DNA of 39,563 bases from Pyrenophora tritici-repentis (GCF_003171515.1 NW_027093989.1:1-39563), one strand, 5' to 3'. Shown: positions 19,683-29,216, numbered from the stretch's first letter. Notes: generated by a model from the letters alone, not told the origin. Translations and numbers: made by a program.

Positions 19683-21365
19683 CTCGTCGCCGTTCGTCCA
19701 CTCTACATGCCCGCGGGTTGTAGTGTTGTAATGGATCTTCAATCCATACGTCCGCAAATCCAACATCCACTGCATGGGGCTATGGCTGCCGCGCACCATG
19801 AACCGGTCCATCATCTTCTGCACTAACTGCAAACACCCCTTGGGACGCCGTCGCTGGCTTGGCCCGCTCTCGTACGCGCTGTCATCTAAGTCGTCGTCTG
19901 TCTCATCGCCGCTATCCTCCTCGGGCCCTGACATTTCTAGTCCCTTCTGCACGACCATAAACCGAGCGATCTTGATCACCGCCGATAATATCGGCGGGTA
20001 CTGCTCCGGCCCCTTCCATCCGTCCTCCTTGACGCCCAGCACCGCCAACGCGCACACCAGCGGGCTGTCATACTCTCTACGGGTGATGCGGTGGTTAAGT
20101 AATGCAATGCAAAACTCCAAACACGCTTTCTGTATCTTAGACAACTTCTTAGGCTCGGGGCCTTCTCCCTGACCTGGCTCTTCCTCAGCTACCTCTATCG
20201 CCTCGTCTATGTCGTCCATCATCTCCTCGTCCAGCTCTTCTCTCTCTTCGTCCATATCCTCGGCTTCATCTTCTTCGTCTCCCTCTATGCTCCGCTTTGC
20301 CTGTTCGATTAACACCTCCCATGCCTCTCGCTGCCGGCGCGTAAACCGATACTTGGGGCTCTTCCACCCGTGCTCTTTCTGTGTGCGTGCAAAAAACATT
20401 AACATCTGCTGCCACGGTCGTGTGTGCTTGACAATGGCGTTCTTGTCCATATACGGCTGTAACGGCTGGAACCGGGTTTGGTGCATCTCTGTGCGAATTG
20501 CCTCCAACCGTATAAACACGCCAATCCGGTCAATAATGGATGCCTGGCTGAACCGCGCCAATCCATCCATGGCTGCCCAAATCGCTGCTTCCACCGGCTC
20601 GGCCTGCTGCTCCTGCCTGGCATCTGGCTCTGCCACGGGCTCCTCGATGCACGCTAACAAATCCGGCCTCTCCATGCCCACTAGGTACGGCAACCACTGC
20701 GTCCGCTCCAGCCATGGGTTCACCTCGTCGCGCTCGCCCTCCTGGATCGTCGTCTGCGCCCGCTTCTCGATGTCTGCCCACGCCTTGGCCATCTGCTCGC
20801 CCACTCGCGCCCATGCTGCTGCCCCGTCTACGGGCACGATTTCGGGGCCTTCTCCATCCTGGCTGGGTGCCTGGACCTCAAAGTACTGCGATCCATGCCG
20901 GCTGCTGAATAATCGCTGGCAATGGACCAGCCGGTACCCCTTATCCATATGTGCCTGCACGCTCTTCTGCCTGGTTCGACTTGGCCGCCCTCGCTTCTTC
21001 CCTGCTGACCATCCTTGATGGTCCTTACGCCAATGCTTTCGTATAGCCTCCTTACTTCTTGCTACATAATAGCAGCAGCTGGAGTCAAATTGGCATAACA
21101 TCCCGTCTGTATACACTGGCAATTGCCGCACAGGCTTTGGAGCACCAGTCGGCACCTCGAGCTCACTAGGGTACTGGACTAACCCAGCCCAGCTGCGAAC
21201 CTGCTGTCCAACTGCCTCAGCCTCCTTGTAACTAACCTTATGCTGCTTCTGTAGATGGCCCTCAATCTGATCTGGCCATACTGCATATCTGCACTCTCTG
21301 CATGCCGCTACGCTGTGCTCAGGCACATGCTCGAAATACTGGCACTCGATGCTAGGTTTAGACAT
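19683..21365 (-). pseudogene. TLH copy A, N-terminal region with OrsD/DUF3505-like zinc fingers
   Basis: A 561-codon open reading from ATG 21365 to the MITE. The first finger is C22-x2-C25 ... H37-x4-H42 (CRECRYAVWPDQIEGHLQKQH), the second about residues 90-118 (CQFDSSCCYYV ... HWRKDH). LVHCQRLFSSRHGSQYFEV follows, typical of the OrsD/DUF3505 family found at the N-terminus of fungal RecQ-like telomere-linked proteins. Later come a long helical region, a Glu/Asp-rich linker (about 360-410) and a second acidic patch before the MITE. The start is supported by a TATA-like site about 40 bp upstream and by the finger lying close to the N-terminus. This part has no internal frameshift. Confidence 0.8.
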
Positions 21366-21403
21366 GTTGAAATATCGACGCCTACCTGTTCTACTCGGCT
21401 TCT

Positions 21404-21410
21404 TATATAC
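21404..21410 (-). promoter_or_regulatory. Candidate TATA box of TLH copy A
   Basis: TATATAA on the minus strand about 40 bp upstream of the TLH ATG. A very GC-rich block (GGCGGCGCGCGCGCGGCGG, about 21444-21463) lies further upstream. Confidence 0.45.
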
Positions 21411-21498
21411 ACGCGCTGTTGATCGCTCTCTCGGTGCTTACTCCGGCGGCGCGCGCGCGGCGGGGTGCCGAGCCTCGCGACCTCCTGACCCCCAGACG

Positions 21499-21530
21499 CG
21501 TAACCCTAACCAAGAACACCAAACCCTAAG
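21499..21530. repeat. Interstitial telomere-like motif
   Basis: GTAACCCTAACC and, 11 bases on, AAACCCTAAG lie about 135 bp upstream of the TLH start, in the same orientation as the terminal telomere. This is the boundary between cassette A and the internal DNA, where a former telomere or telomere-mediated junction would be expected. Confidence 0.5.
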
Positions 21531-21539
21531 CTCCTGAAC

Positions 21540-22075
21540 CACATAGTCTGCTGCGCTGTAAATTCGTCAGATTGTGCGTCTACGTATGCTGAGTTATATG
21601 TCTAAATTTGGAGTAATTTCGACTATAGACTAAAAATGGGATGTACTCCTGAAGTTTAATGGGATAAACCCCTGGTTCTAGTATATACCCGCCATACGCG
21701 TACTTCTCAGCACTAACAAAAAATGGTATATTATAACGTACCATTGAGCGCCCTGGGTTAGAAATAGATTCCGACTACTCCCAAGCCGTGCAGCCGCGTG
21801 GTTGTGGAGATACAAGGAGTCTAGTACCCCAAACGCGACGCGTCCGAACTTTCAGAAGCAAACGCACAGACCAAGCCAAGAAACAACAACAACAAGACAA
21901 CAGAGAGGCTAAAATGGCCCAGATAGCGACACTATCGTAGTCCAGCTACCAGAAGACCTCCGGACCTCAAGCACACTGGACGACGAAATGGAGACCGACG
22001 AAAGGCACCAAGACAACCCAACAACACCATCGAGCAGACCACCCAAGAACACCAAGGTTAATTATTCAGCCACCA
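21540..22075. other. Unassigned junction DNA between TLH copy A and the chromovirus
   Basis: No full gene. A small inverted repeat AATGGTA/TACCATT lies at 21722-21745. About 21912-22060 (+) reads openly as DSDTIVVQLPEDLRTSS followed by a Thr/Pro/Arg-rich stretch, preceded by AAAATGGCCCAG in another frame. It looks like the 5' coding end of an unidentified (perhaps LINE-like) ORF cut off by the chromovirus sequence. I found no 3' LTR matching the 5' LTR at 29217-29417. Confidence 0.4.
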
Positions 22076-22637
22076 CTAAACAGCAATGTTGCCGGTATTG
22101 CGAAAGCTACGCGGGCCAATAGTCTCCTCCGTCTGCTGTATCGTCGGGGCTCCTGGTGGAGGCTTAGGATTGTTAGAGGATGCGATCACTGTAATCATAA
22201 GTAAATCCTGTTTGCCTGCGAGCGTCGCAAACTTTCGATGTGGTCCTGGAGCTTTAGGGCGGGACTCATGGTACTGTTGGACAATGTCTGCGGAGTCCAC
22301 CAGGTTCATGTATGGTTCCCAAGATGGGTTGTCGGTGCCGGCGGGGTAGTTGGTCCATCGCACTAAGTATTGGAGAAGACCGCTGCGAGAGTAGGGGTCT
22401 TTAAGTCTCTTGTTGACGCGGGAGTCTAGGACGGCTTCCACTTCATAGCTTGTACCATCTTCCTCGTCGGGATCGGCGAACTCAGCTGGTGCGGAATCGC
22501 GCAGTTGACCAGGCAGCGGAGCCTCCTCGTGTAAGTGTAGTAACCACGGGTGGAAGACGTTGTGGAGCTTGCCCATCTCTGGAGGCAGGAGTAGTTCGTA
22601 AGCCATATTGTCAATGACGCGTGTGACAGTGAAGGGA
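22076..22637 (-). pseudogene. Chromovirus integrase tail and chromodomain
   Basis: The reading SPFTVTRVIDNMAYELLLPPEMGKLHNVFHPWLL is the end of the GPY/F-type module, followed by a chromodomain: YEVEAVLDSRV ... LQYLVRWTNYP ... NPSWEPYMNLVDSADIVQQYH. Chromodomains of this class direct integration toward modified histones, usually heterochromatin. About 70 residues follow to the stop at 22076. The join to the upstream integrase reading at about 22638 lacks roughly 25-30 expected residues of the GPY/F module and changes frame. Confidence 0.85.
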
Positions 22638-23065
22638 CTTAAACTCAGGCGCTGGGAGCCGGGCGTCGTTTGCGTATTCCGCCTGTTTAGCTTGTGACCA
22701 TTGTAGTTCGAGCCGAAGGGCTTTGCGTAGCGCGTCTAGCTTTTCTGCAAACTTGTTGGCGTTGTCTTGATCTCTGCGAGCTGGGGCAGTGAGACCAGTG
22801 TTCACCTTAGGTGGTTCAAGACCAGACTTCGGGTCATAGCCCTTAGTGAGGCGGAAAGCGGTAGTCCCAGTACTAGCGTTGATGGCGTTGTTAGCTTCGA
22901 ACTCTGCCATAGGAAGAAAGAGAGCCCAGTTGTCTTGCTCGTAGTTAATATATGACCGGAGGTATTGTTTTAGCCAAGCGTTGGCGTTCTCCGTCTGCCC
23001 ATCGGTTTCTGGGTGATAGCCCGTTGACAACTTTGGCTTGGTACCCAGTCGTTGACAAAGACGTG
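22638..23065 (-). pseudogene. Chromovirus integrase, catalytic Glu region
   Basis: STGYHPETDGQTENANAWLKQ contains the third catalytic residue (Glu of TEN) of the D,D-35-E integrase. LRSYINYEQDNWALFLPMAEF and TGTTAFRLTKGYDP follow, typical of Ty3/Gypsy integrases. It is out of frame with the preceding core by one frameshift near 23065 and ends at PEFK, where the GPY/F deletion starts. Confidence 0.85.
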
Positions 23066-23540
23066 TCCAGAAATGGAGAGGAACTGGGCTCCACGGTCGC
23101 TGACGATGCTGTCGGGATATCCCTCCTCACGCCACACGTACTCGACGAAGGCTTTCACAAGGGTATCAACCTTTAGGTCCACCACAGGTATAAACTTCTT
23201 CTTCTTGCTAAGCCGATCAACAATCACTAAGACGTTGGTATATGTGCGGCCGTTATCGGTGCAAGGAGGCAGGTGCGTGATATAGTCCATGCTGATGCTA
23301 CTCCAATATCGCTCAGGTATCGGGAGTGGATGTAGGAGCCCGTGTTTCCCATCGCGGTAAGATTTCGATCTCCGACAGGCCAAACAGTTCTTGACGTACT
23401 GTGCTACATCATTTATCATCTTCGGCCAGTAGTACCAGCGGTTTAACATGTCGTAGCTACCGTGTTTGCCGCTATGGCCACCGCAATAGGATCGGTGTAC
23501 GCGTTCGATGATCCGGGTGCGCAGGGTGCCTGATTCGGGA
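23066..23540 (-). pseudogene. Chromovirus integrase, zinc finger and core
   Basis: Zinc-binding motif: H31 and H38 (VHRSYCGGH) and C68-x2-C71 (CLAC) in the 205-residue reading from 23587. First catalytic Asp in SMDYITHLPP (D101), second in IVSDRGAQF (D164). It is separated from the RNase H reading by a one-base frameshift near 23540 (VYIP | ESGTLRTRIIE) and from the Glu region by another near 23065. Confidence 0.87.
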
Positions 23541-26352
23541 TGTAGACCTTCTTCTTGACATAGAAGACTCCGTCGTGTATTGAGCAATCACCAAGCTCTA
23601 AGCGTATCCTGTTTGGACCGTGAATTAGGTGGTACGGGATGCGGCGCTGGCCATCAGCTTTGGCTTTGAGGATAACTTGAACGATGTCGTCATCCGGGTA
23701 AGCTTGTCGAACGGTCTGGAGGATATTGGCTTCGTCCAGCGACGTGTCCGGCTCCGTAAGCGGTGCAGCGGACGTGTCATCGACCTCCGCTGTGTCTCCG
23801 AGAGCGAAGAGGTATTCGTCGCTAAAGTCGTCCGTTTCACTGTCTTGGTACATCATCATGGCCAAGGAGACTGGGGACGTCCGGAGCTCGTCACCGAGGG
23901 CGTTGGCCAGATATACAGCGTGTCGGGAGCCACCGTCGAAGTGGAAGCTAAAGGTGGCAACTCGACACTCAGGATCCACCTGGTCAGGCTTGAGGATCAC
24001 TTGTACCTGGTGTTGACGTCGCTCATCCTCGGCGTTAGCTGGAAGATCGCCCGGTCGGCGAGTGAGTGCGTCGGGCTTAGTTCCTTGTTTACCAGGACGG
24101 TATTTGACTCTAAAATTGAACTCAGCTAGGAACTCAGCCCATCGAGCTTGCCGTCGGTTGAGGCGTTTGGTTGTCATGAACGTCTGGAGGGCCTGGTGGT
24201 CTGACAATACCAAGATGGGATCATCAGTACCTGACAGTTCAAACCTCCACTCCTCGAATGCTCGAACAATCGCGAGGAGCTCCTTGTCATAGATCTCGTA
24301 GTTGCACTCGGCAGGTGTCATCTTATGTGATAAGAACGCTACAGGTCGTAGAACACCTTTGTGCATCTGCGAGAGGATAGCTGCGGTAACGAAGTCCGAC
24401 GCGTCAGTCTCGAGCCACGTTTCCAAATCTGGGTCAAAGTGGGACAGTACGCCCGCTGTTTTAAACGCAAGCTTTAGCTGTTCAAAGGCTTTCGCAGCTT
24501 GTCCATTAGCTTGGAGAGGGAAATGTCGTTGACTACCCTCCTTGGTGAGTTCCGTGAGTGGCTTAGCGATATATGAGAACCCTTTAATAAACCGGCGATA
24601 GAAGTTGCAGAAGCCGAGGAAAGACTGCATGTCCTTCACTGATCTCGGCAGTTGCCAATCGAGGACAGTGGAGACCTTCTCCGGATCCATTTCGATGCCG
24701 TCGGTGGTGAGGATCAAGCCTAAGTACTTGACTCGCTTGGTTTCGAACTTGCACTTCGTGGGATCCAACGATAGTCCTGCGCCTTGAATCTTGCGGAGAA
24801 CCTTTAGGACATGCGAACGGTGGTCTTTCTCGTTGTCGCTATATATAAGTATGTCGTCTAGGTAGGCGGTACATATAACGTCCAAGTATTCGCGCAGCGT
24901 TTCGTTGATGAAGTTTTGGAACGTCCCTGGTGCATTGCACAGTCCAAAGGGCATGACCATATACTCATAGAGTCCGTACCGGGTGAGGAAGGCGGTTTTC
25001 TCTTCGTCACCTTCTTTAATCCGAACGGTGTTGAAAGCGGCTACAACATCGACGAGAGACATAATCTGAACTTTGGCCATGCGCGCTAGAGTTTCTTTGA
25101 TGGCTGGTGGCGCATTTCGATTCTTCTTAGTGACGTTGTTGAGTGCTCGGTAGTCGACACATATGCGGAGACCTCCTCCAGGTTTCTTGACGATCAAGAC
25201 AGGTGACGCAAACGGGGAGTTACTGGCCTTGATTAAGCCCTTTTGCAGCATGTCATCGATATACTTCTTAACAGCCTCAGTCTCGGTACGAGTGAGTCCG
25301 TAGACATGAGGCTTAGGGGGCGTAGTGTCAGGAAGCAGGTCGATGGGGTGGTCGACTCCTGGTCTTCGTTCGGGGAGTTGATGAGCCAGATGAGGGTTGA
25401 ACAGATCAGGTAGTTCGTCCAACACCCACTCAGGTACCAGCTGGCCAATCTGGTCTCTAGTCATGTAAGGTTGCTCCATCTTGTGCATGTACTTCTCAAA
25501 GTCAGTTTGCGAGACTGCGGCTACGCCGATGCCTTCTCGGTCTTCATCGGGGGCTTCGCAAGCTTGGCCCAATGGCGGGGTTCCAACCATGACCTGGTCA
25601 GGATGTTTGGCTGCGAGTGCGGTTGCAGCGGCAGCGGAGATGAGGTAGATATCAGCCATAGTCTCCTCAGTCGTCACCTTACCATCCTTGTTCGTCTTAG
25701 TAGTGGTGTCGCCTGTCTGGTAGTCTCCCTTGACTAGTTGTACGTGACTGTGACAAACTCCGTTTTCGTAAACCGTCTCTGGGAGTCCTTCGTGGAGGCA
25801 GTTAAGTTTGCACCCTGCCTTAGCGAAGGTGAGTGATCGCTGGTCGCCAAAGTGGAGGGCAGGCTGGTGATAGTCCATCCAATTCATGCCTAGGATAACG
25901 TCGTACTTGCCGATATTGGTGACGTAGCATAGGACGTTGTGCGTATGGCTTCCGTGTCGGACGGGCAGATCAACGGCCTGGGTAAGCTTGTCCACTTCTC
26001 CGCCGTTGGCTAGTGACAATCGAATGGGTTTGGCCACAGGCATAGTATCTAGGCGGTGTTGGTTAACCCATGACTGATTGACGAAGCATGCGCTGGCTCC
26101 CGTGTCGATAAGGGTAGAAATCGGTTGCCAACAATCAGGTCGCGTGAGAGCGGAGCCGGGAAACTCGAGTTGTCGGCTGAAGTCTTTAGAAGGCTTGCCT
26201 CCGATGGAGGCGGAGGACACGAAGTGGACCTCCGTCATAGTTGGCGTTTCGTCAGGGGCGAGCAGCAAGGCTGCAGCGATCTCGAAACGGCGATGCTGGT
26301 TTCGAACACGGCGCTGGTGTCTTTTTGCGTTACGCCAATTGAGCTCCCGCAC
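23541..26352 (-). CDS. Chromovirus Pol: protease, reverse transcriptase, RNase H
   Basis: A 900+ residue reading with all catalytic residues. Protease LIDTGAS (D83). Reverse transcriptase: PGGGLRICVDYRALN, MSLVDVVAAFN (D435), VMPFGLCNAPGTFQ and AYLDDILIY (YLDD 497-500). RNase H: WLETDASDF (D650), YEIYDKELLAI (E691), LVLSDHQAL (D718) and KPDALTRR (D761). There is no ATG near the start; the first codon counted is GTG, and the frame is -1 relative to gag, open for only a few codons before the gag stop. Expression therefore most likely needs ribosomal frameshifting at 26376-26382. It copies element RNA into DNA within virus-like particles. The reading breaks before integrase, so as sequenced the polyprotein is incomplete; it continues as junk to 23443. 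Confidence 0.92.
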
Positions 26353-26382
26353 GCGGCTCTGCGCGGGAGCCCCTAATTTAAA
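26343..26382 (-). promoter_or_regulatory. -1 programmed frameshift signal between gag and pol
   Basis: On the minus strand the gag frame reads T TTA AAT TAG, so TTTAAAT (26382-26376) is an X XXY YYZ slippery heptamer directly before the gag stop (26375-26373). After a 5-nt spacer comes an 8-bp GC-rich stem, GCTCCCGC (26370-26363) with GCGGGAGC (26350-26343), and a 12-nt loop. The pol frame is exactly -1 and opens only just upstream of this site. All elements of a classical -1 signal are present. Confidence 0.8.
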
Positions 26383-27310
26383 TGCTCAAGTAGTTCCTCG
26401 TCGTTGACGTAGAAGCCATCGTCATCCACTAAGTCGTTGTCGTCCAGCGGCTCCTCAGTATCCTCGTCTCGCTCCTCTTCGTTGGAAGCGTCGAGAGCAT
26501 TGATGTACAAAGAAGCCAGTGCGGGGATTTGGTGAGAAGGAGTGAAGGGCTTGCCGCGGCAGGGGCAGTCTCGTGCCTCATCTGATGGTCATCCTTGCCA
26601 CATTTGAAGCAGAGCTTCAAGTCAGCTAGACGCTTCTTGTCTTTCTCTGACCGCTCGAAGGCCATCTTCTTGTACGTATGCGTGCTGGCGGCGTTGTTGT
26701 GACCTGGAGTGTCGGGTGTCCGGAAGGTGACCAACTTTTGGGTACGGCTAGCACCAGCGTCTTCGTAACGGGAGTTAATTTTCGGCCAGCGTCAATCTGT
26801 TGATGTCCCTGGTCGATGTGTTGCGCTCGCAGCAAGAAGGACTGGATGGTCTCATCCTTGTGAGATCCGGCAGTGGTCGCGATAGCTAACCCGGGTCGCA
26901 TGAACTCGCGAGCGTATCGGATCTGGGTCGCGTTCTTGTGTTTGAGGATTCGCATGCAAGAGGTGAACTTAGACTTCCACTCCATGAACTTCTGTCCAGA
27001 CTTGTAGCGGAGCGAGCCGTCGGCGATGAGGGTTTCGGCGTCAGCTTCCCGATCATAGGTGAGATACTGGCTGTCGAGAGTCTCTAGGAAATCTAGGAAA
27101 TGGCGAGCTTTGACATCTCGGATGTGCTCGTAAGCTTCGCCTTGAATGCGGAACTTGAGGTAGTCAACCGCTTGCCAGTCCTCTGGGTATGTGCGACACT
27201 TGGCCACTGCCATCTCGCGCCACCGCTCGTAGTCGTCGTCGACCTTGCCCTTGAACGTCTCAAGTTCTGGGAGTTTGTAAGAGAATCCTCCACCGGCGGT
27301 AGAGGGCGCG
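26373..27310 (-). pseudogene. Chromovirus Gag: capsid and zinc knuckle, with frameshifts
   Basis: The readable capsid part begins about 27300 (FSYKLPELETFKGK ... YERWREMAVAKCRTYPEDWQAV) and runs through TYDREADAETLIADGSL and IRYAREFMRPGLAIAT, typical of fungal Gypsy Gag. A shift leads to a zinc-knuckle start CFKCGKDDH. The matching ...RDCP lies in another frame after a small, non-homopolymer insertion (about 26575-26590). The acidic C-terminus (about 26460-26376) ends at TAG 26373-26375. At least two frame breaks separate it from the N-terminal coil. Confidence 0.78.
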
Positions 27311-27442
27311 ACGGGCGGCGGTCGCGGTACTGTAGGAGCGGGGCGTATGGGTTCGATGATGGAGGAGGTAGCGAGGCGTCGCGCACGGGAGTACGGTTAT
27401 CCCATGGGGTGTACCCAGCTCGGCGAGGATCTTGTGAGTTGG

Positions 27443-28714
27443 TCAGCGGTACCATCTACAGGTCGCTGTAGCAAAACGCTTGATTGTACAGGCCGTACTG
27501 GGTCGTAAGATCGCTCGCGCCGCCAGAGGGTGTACGGCTGATAGTTGGTTCATGTTGCAGCAGTCGGTCGTGACCGTTTTTGTCTCACGTCTAGCCTCGG
27601 TGAGCTGGAGGTTGAGCTCATCGTAAGCCTTATCCTTAAGGGCGAGAGCTTCGTTCTTGTTCGCCTCCATGTTAGAGTACTTGACATCATACTGGTTAAG
27701 CTCGATAGAATAGCGATCAGCTTGTCCTTTGAACTTGTCGCAGAGCTCAGCGTTGGCCTTAGCTTGGTCTGCCCACCAGTCGGCGCTGTCAGACTCCTCC
27801 TTGAGCTTCTGTGCCAACTCTGCGTAGTTAGGACCGCTCTCCGGTTCATCGGCTCGGCGGGATAGGTCCTCAACCTTCTGCTTGAGTTCATTGCGTTCGG
27901 TGGCGGCAAGGTCGCGCTCAGCGGCGAGGGCTTTGAAGGCGGGGTCATCGCGAACGTTGGGGAGTTGTTCTGACGCAGCTTTGAGCTTTCCGATGTCCGA
28001 GGTGAGGCGTCGGATCTCTGTCAGCTTCTCCTTGTACAGGTTGCTGCTAACCATGCCAACTTGTAGTTGTTTACTGTTCGAAGTTTCATCAAGGGCTGCT
28101 TCAACATTCGCTAGTCGGTCTCGTAGAGCTTGAGTCTCTCCTTCATTGCGGTCCACAGTCTGCAGATGCCTATTGATGGCGTCAGTGCAGTTGCGTAGGG
28201 AGACTAGCGTAGAGACAATAAATCGCCACCAGAAGTCGGGACGATCCTTCACGTTCTTCTGGAGGTTACTAGAGTTAGTGACAGTGAAGTCGTTGATGTT
28301 GTGGGTGATGTTGCCATCAGTGCGGATTCGGCCTGTGCTAAGGGAGTAAAAGGCATTGCTGTGCTCGTCAGGTTCGGGATCCTCTTGTAATTCGAACCAC
28401 TCGGTGTCAACGGTATAACGGAGGTAAACGTAGTTAGAATCTTTGAGGTATTCGAGCAGGACGTCGTTGATTTCGATGCCGACAATCTCGCGTGTAGCAG
28501 TCATGGGCTCTAGGTCGCCGCTAGCTGATACTGATGGCTGGGATGACGGATGGGCTGCCAGAAGCATGCTCTCTCGGCGGTTGGAGAGGCAAGCTCGTAC
28601 TGGTACGAGAGGCGGGCCCATCTGTGATTGAGTAGGATCCTGGGAAGCTTGCCCGAAGGTGGCACCGGTGGCTGAGGTACCTTGGGTATTCTGGGTATTG
28701 GCCGGGTTTGCCAT
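27443..28714 (-). CDS. Chromovirus Gag N-terminal region, coiled coil
   Basis: A 423-residue ORF from ATG 28714. Residues 1-75 are Gln/Thr/Ser/Pro-rich. A globular part follows (EIVGIEINDVLLEYLKDSNY, about 90-170). The rest (about 190-395) is rich in Glu/Lys/Leu/Ala heptads (ERDLAATERNELKQKVEDL, DKAYDELNLQLTEARRE), consistent with a long coiled coil for particle assembly. The last about 30 residues (from CCNMNQLSA) look out of frame, so a frameshift near 27540 or 27470 probably severs it from the capsid reading. The assignment to Gag rests on position; I do not recognise the N-terminal fold. Confidence 0.65.
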   Translation of the reverse strand: MANPANTQNTQGTSATGATFGQASQDPTQSQMGPPLVPVRACLSNRRESMLLAAHPSSQPSVSASGDLEPMTATREIVGIEINDVLLEYLKDSNYVYLRYTVDTEWFELQEDPEPDEHSNAFYSLSTGRIRTDGNITHNINDFTVTNSSNLQKNVKDRPDFWWRFIVSTLVSLRNCTDAINRHLQTVDRNEGETQALRDRLANVEAALDETSNSKQLQVGMVSSNLYKEKLTEIRRLTSDIGKLKAASEQLPNVRDDPAFKALAAERDLAATERNELKQKVEDLSRRADEPESGPNYAELAQKLKEESDSADWWADQAKANAELCDKFKGQADRYSIELNQYDVKYSNMEANKNEALALKDKAYDELNLQLTEARRETKTVTTDCCNMNQLSAVHPLAARAILRPSTACTIKRFATATCRWYR

Positions 28715-28722
28715 CGCGATGA

Positions 28723-29047
28723 TCTTTTCGTGTGTGTTGCGCAGGGCTGACCGTAGGGTCGCGCTTCTCGAAGCTCGATGCCTTGCCTTCTGCCTACTTG
28801 TCCGTTGATGTAGGTGGACCTGTCCTTTACCAGCGTTGGTGACAACCCCACGAGCAATACTTGCCTGTTGAGCCTGGTGTCTCTGGTCTTTTCGTGTGTT
28901 GCGCAGGGCTTACCGTAGGGTCGCGCTTCTCGAAGCTCGATGCCTTGCCCTCTGCCTACTTGTCCGTTGATGTAGGTGGACCTGTCCTCTACCAGCGTTG
29001 GTGACAACCCTCACGAGCAATACTTGCTTGTTGAGCCTGGTGTCTCC
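28723..29047 (-). repeat. Tandem duplication (~163-bp unit) in chromovirus leader
   Basis: TCTTTTCGTGTG starts one unit at 28723 and the next at 28887. Both run through TCGCGCTTCTCGAAGCTCGA, CTTGTCCGTTGATGTAGGTG and CCAGCGTTGGTGACAACCC to GAGCCTGGTGTCTC, with a handful of substitutions and small indels. It lies between the LTR and the gag ATG. An ORF crossing it (29007-28510) shows the repeat as duplicated peptide but is probably not translated. Confidence 0.92.
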
Positions 29048-29216
29048 ACCCGTGGGCTTCTAGCGCAATACTTTGCGATCCTCGTCGTCAAGACCTAACC
29101 CGTCGCAGAACGTCTTGTTCTGCCCGATGTAGCAAGTCGCAGTTGCTCAATCGGCGGCGGCGCTCGGCGCGGACGGTGTTTCTGATAACTGAGCCTGATG
29201 CGAAGTATCCTAGGTA
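29048..29216 (-). other. Chromovirus 5' leader next to LTR, candidate primer site
   Basis: Directly inside the LTR the minus strand reads TACCTAGGATAC (29216-29205). It does not begin with the usual TGG of a tRNA-primed site. It can pair imperfectly (9 of 12) with GCATCCTAACTA inside the LTR (29274-29263), compatible with but not proof of Tf1-like self-priming. No gene in the leader. Confidence 0.35.

Larger units (their letters stand above)
9671..21365 (-). pseudogene. Telomere-linked RecQ-type helicase (TLH), copy A, interrupted by transposons
   Basis: One gene read toward the telomere, with ATG at 21363-21365 and TAG at 9671-9673. Its parts are separated by a MITE (19555-19682), hAT2 with a 241-bp flanking duplication (14551-18849) and hAT1 (9964-12694). 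Subtracting insertions, target duplications and one 241-bp repeat leaves about 4762 bp, or roughly 1587 codons, in the size range of fungal telomere-linked helicases. Domain order: OrsD/DUF3505-like zinc fingers, tyrosine-recombinase-like region, RecQ DEAD-box/helicase-C core, RecQ zinc-binding cysteines, acidic repeat, second cysteine-rich end. Two extra one-base shifts lie in C-runs near 14239 and 14307. Fungal TLH genes are known near telomeres; their role is unsettled (telomere maintenance or selfish spread have been proposed). Confidence 0.85.
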
